Notes under the pieces: model-generated
What the model saw: the letters and a program-made list of their open reading frames with translations, nothing else
What the model was told of the DNA's origin: nothing
Databases searched by the model: none
Translations under genes and position numbers: made by a program
Shown here: piece by piece, positions 4,396 through 6,084 of the stretch
Position numbering within the stretch: the stretch's first letter is position 1
How the letters are laid out: each line of letters starts with the position of its first letter
Source: Pseudomonadota bacterium
GTDB lineage: Bacteria; Pseudomonadota; Gammaproteobacteria; SZUA-229
DNA: 6,084 nucleotides
NCBI GenBank assembly: GCA_030673345.1
Contig: DAOVJH010000097.1
Coordinates: forward strand, 1 to 6,084
Reading direction: 5' to 3'

Positions 4396-5385
4396 ATGGA
4401 AGCGTCAACAATCGAACACGACAAATTATTGCTGTCCCGTTTACAGTTATTTAGAAATGTAGATCTGGAAGATGCAGCGTTGCTCGAACTGCTTGGTCAG
4501 TGCGAGTACCAGGTGTTGTCGGTTGGCGAGGTCATCTTATCCACCGAAGAGGAGAACCATTATCTCTACATATTATTGAAAGGCCGTCTCGTGATTCAGC
4601 TGAACTCGAGTGATGATATCCCATTGGCAACGGTAGAGCCGGGTGAGTGTGTGGGAGAGATGTCGATCATTGACAGCCGGGTTCCATCTGCACAGGTGAG
4701 TGCTTCAGAAGAGACAAATGTGCTGGTTATCGAGCAGGACATCTTATGGCGCATGGTCAGTGTGTCCCATGAGATCGCCAGAAATCTGCTGTACATTATG
4801 TCTGAACGCGTGCGTTACAGTAACCTGGTGATTGCCGACAGCCTTGAGATGCAGCGTAAATATCAGCGTTTCGCCTCTACCGATGCCTTGACTGGTCTGC
4901 ATAATCGCGGCTGGCTGGATGATGCTTTCGATCGCGAGATACAGCGCAGTGAGCGGGATGAACTGCCGCTGGCGCTGATCATGATCGATGTTGATAATTT
5001 CAAAAACTATAACGATGAATATGGACACCTGGCGGGTGATCAGGTGTTGATAACGGTTGCCGAGGCTATCCGCAGTCCGTTGCGCCCTAATGACCTTGTT
5101 GCCCGTTTTGGTGGCGAAGAGTTTGCGGTGCTGTTGCCGGAGACCACGGTGAGAAATGCAAAAATAATCGCCGAGCGCTTACGTGAAAGCGTCTGCAGTG
5201 CCGACCCTGGAATGCTGGATAATAAACAGTTGCCAGCCGTTACCATATCTCTGGGTGTCGCCGGCCGCCAGCCGGGATATTCGCTCGATATGATGATCGC
5301 TGCTGCCGATGTGGCGATGTACCACGCTAAACGCAACGGAAAAAATTGCGTCGAAATTGCTGCTAACGTGCCTGCCGATAAGTGA
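4396..5385 (+). CDS. Diguanylate cyclase with N-terminal cyclic-nucleotide-binding-like domain (329 aa)
   Basis: The protein makes c-di-GMP from two GTP. Residues about 15-135 form a CRP-like cyclic-nucleotide-binding fold (LFRNVDLEDAALLELL, LYILLKGRLVI at 57-67, PGECVGEMSIID at 82-93). A helical linker leads to a GGDEF domain (about 158-322). The catalytic domain looks complete: STDALTGLHNR (161-171), MIDVDNFKNYND (196-207) with metal-binding D198, GHLAGD (210-215) and the active-site GGEEF (239-243). An intact inhibitory I-site, RPND (230-233), lies five residues before it. In the sensor, the phosphate-binding cassette is degenerate: after G87-E88 the region reads DSRVPSAQV, so the usual Arg before Ser/Ala seems absent, and canonical cAMP binding is doubtful. 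There is no membrane segment. A TAG immediately upstream in frame rules out an earlier start. The Shine-Dalgarno is weak (AGAAG adjoins the ATG). The Nudix gene follows 38 bp downstream. Confidence 0.92.
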   Translation: MEASTIEHDKLLLSRLQLFRNVDLEDAALLELLGQCEYQVLSVGEVILSTEEENHYLYILLKGRLVIQLNSSDDIPLATVEPGECVGEMSIIDSRVPSAQVSASEETNVLVIEQDILWRMVSVSHEIARNLLYIMSERVRYSNLVIADSLEMQRKYQRFASTDALTGLHNRGWLDDAFDREIQRSERDELPLALIMIDVDNFKNYNDEYGHLAGDQVLITVAEAIRSPLRPNDLVARFGGEEFAVLLPETTVRNAKIIAERLRESVCSADPGMLDNKQLPAVTISLGVAGRQPGYSLDMMIAAADVAMYHAKRNGKNCVEIAANVPADK

Positions 5386-5423
5386 TTTAGCTTGCCCGGC
5401 TATTTCGGTAACTATCCTGCCAG

Positions 5424-5909
5424 ATGTCTGATAACAATCTTTCACGTCCGATCATCGGGGTTGGTGTGCTGGTCTGGCGTGATCAGCAGGTCCTGCTCGG
5501 TAGACGGATAACAGCGGGTCAGGATGACTGCTGGCAATTCCCCGGTGGCCACCTTGAAGAAAATGAATCAGTGACCGCCTGTGCGCATCGTGAGGTACAG
5601 GAAGAGACCGGTTTAAAGATAAAAAATCTGCGGCATCTTGGATTTACGGATAAACCGTTTGAGGTCGCGCAGCAGCATTACATCACCTTGCTGGTTTCCT
5701 GTGAATACGTATCCGGTGAAGCCGAAAGGCTTGAGCCGGAAAAGTGCGCTGGCTGGCAATGGTTTGACTATCAAAAACTGCCGGCGCCGCTGTTTGTCCC
5801 GATTCCCCGTTTTCTCTCGCAGGCAGCTATCTCGTCCGATCATGATCTGTATGCACTGCACTGTGCTTCGCAGGTATTGTCGGATGCGCCATCAGGCGTG
5901 CGTAAATAA
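5424..5909 (+). CDS. Nudix hydrolase, NUDT15/MutT-like (161 aa)
   Basis: The protein hydrolyses a nucleoside diphosphate linked to another moiety. A perfect Nudix box GX5EX7REUXEEXGU spans 42-64 (G42, E48, R56-E57, E60-E61, G63), with the Mg-binding glutamates present. Around it are GVGVLVWRDQQVLLGRR (12-28), the preceding WQFPGGHLEE (37-46), and a C-terminal half with HYITLLV (85-91), EPEKCAGWQWFDYQKLP (104-120) and PLFVPI (122-127). These closely resemble the NUDT15/MTH2-type subgroup, which acts on (d)NTPs including oxidised or modified purines; the exact substrate is inference. Length is normal for the family, with about 30 extra residues at the C-terminus. A stop codon in frame at 5409-5411 leaves ATG 5424 as the first start; its Shine-Dalgarno is weak. 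It probably shares a transcript with the GGDEF gene. Its 3' end overlaps the convergent gene by 83 bp. Confidence 0.9.
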   Translation: MSDNNLSRPIIGVGVLVWRDQQVLLGRRITAGQDDCWQFPGGHLEENESVTACAHREVQEETGLKIKNLRHLGFTDKPFEVAQQHYITLLVSCEYVSGEAERLEPEKCAGWQWFDYQKLPAPLFVPIPRFLSQAAISSDHDLYALHCASQVLSDAPSGVRK

Positions 5910-6084
5910 AGTCTGAAAGACCAAAACCGATGTTTTCGCTGTCGCCAAGAAATTCGCGGGCGAGGGTCGTGAGGTTCTGCTGGCTACATAGAGTAATCAG
6001 TATGGGTGTCTGTTTGTAATGATCAAGTCTGGTCTCACCGGTATCAACAAGGTAATGACTAAAACCAAGATGAAAATTCCAGCA
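5827..6084 (-). CDS. 3' end of an unidentified protein (partial), overlapping the Nudix gene
   Basis: Reading the minus strand from the right edge, one frame stays open for 85 codons to a TAG at 5827-5829; the other two minus-strand frames soon hit stops. The translation is protein-like: NFHLGFSHYLVDTGETRLDH, then LITLCSQQNLTTLAREFLGD, then IGFGLSDFIYARLMAHPTIP. The polar tail is His/Asp/Arg-rich. I do not recognise the family; the start and most of the protein lie outside the window. No plus-strand frame between 5910 and 6084 looks coding, which supports this call. The last 27 or so codons run antisense to the end of the Nudix gene (83 bp overlap of convergent genes), so this tail may be a late extension rather than conserved sequence. 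Confidence 0.6.
   Translation of the reverse strand, partial: CWNFHLGFSHYLVDTGETRLDHYKQTPILITLCSQQNLTTLAREFLGDSENIGFGLSDFIYARLMAHPTIPAKHSAVHTDHDRTR

Noticed and set aside
4744..5445. Several minus-strand open frames opposite the GGDEF gene
   Set aside because: They are antisense to a clearly identified cyclase with all motifs in frame.
5613..5916. Alternative-frame open frames within the Nudix gene
   Set aside because: They overlap the intact Nudix domain and have no recognisable motif or ribosome-binding site.

Overview
The window looks like a stretch of a gammaproteobacterial chromosome of moderate GC content. The basis is the style of the proteins: a cyclic-nucleotide-fold/GGDEF protein, a glyoxalase II-like MBL hydrolase, a NUDT15-like Nudix protein, and several small hypothetical proteins of a kind I associate, from memory only, with gammaproteobacteria including sulfur oxidisers. 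I see no rRNA, tRNA, CRISPR array, transposase, phage gene or insertion sequence.

Layout. Positions 2-226 hold the 3' end of an unidentified plus-strand gene. A helical, TPR-like hypothetical gene follows (319-1020). It converges, with a 19 bp gap, on a minus-strand gene (1040-1702) encoding a conserved N-terminal domain followed by four exact-period 27-residue repeats. Upstream of that gene lie a palindromic hairpin (1752-1773) and a second small minus-strand gene (1807-2085). A divergent intergenic region (2086-2249) carries a TATAAT/direct-repeat element and a leader stem-loop. It precedes a tight plus-strand operon of three small hypothetical genes (2250-2492, 2498-2959, 2971-3306), the middle one cysteine-rich.

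Positions 3307-3560 are a convergent, strongly AT-rich intergenic region. It holds two perfect DnaA boxes, a near-perfect one, an IHF-like site and long-range inverted repeats, so it resembles a replication origin or a DnaA-titration/reactivation locus. This is the most unusual part of the window.

The right half has functionally recognisable genes. A minus-strand MBL-fold hydrolase of the glyoxalase II/persulfide dioxygenase type (3561-4283, GTG start) is divergent from a diguanylate cyclase with an N-terminal cyclic-nucleotide-binding-like sensor (4396-5385), which has a good sigma70-type promoter. A Nudix hydrolase (5424-5909) follows in the same direction. The 3' end of an unidentified minus-strand gene (5827 to the window edge) overlaps the Nudix gene tail to tail by 83 bp.

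The recognisable functions are c-di-GMP signalling, nucleotide-pool sanitation or related Nudix chemistry, and thiol-ester or persulfide metabolism. They do not form one obvious pathway. Five of the complete genes have no function I can name.
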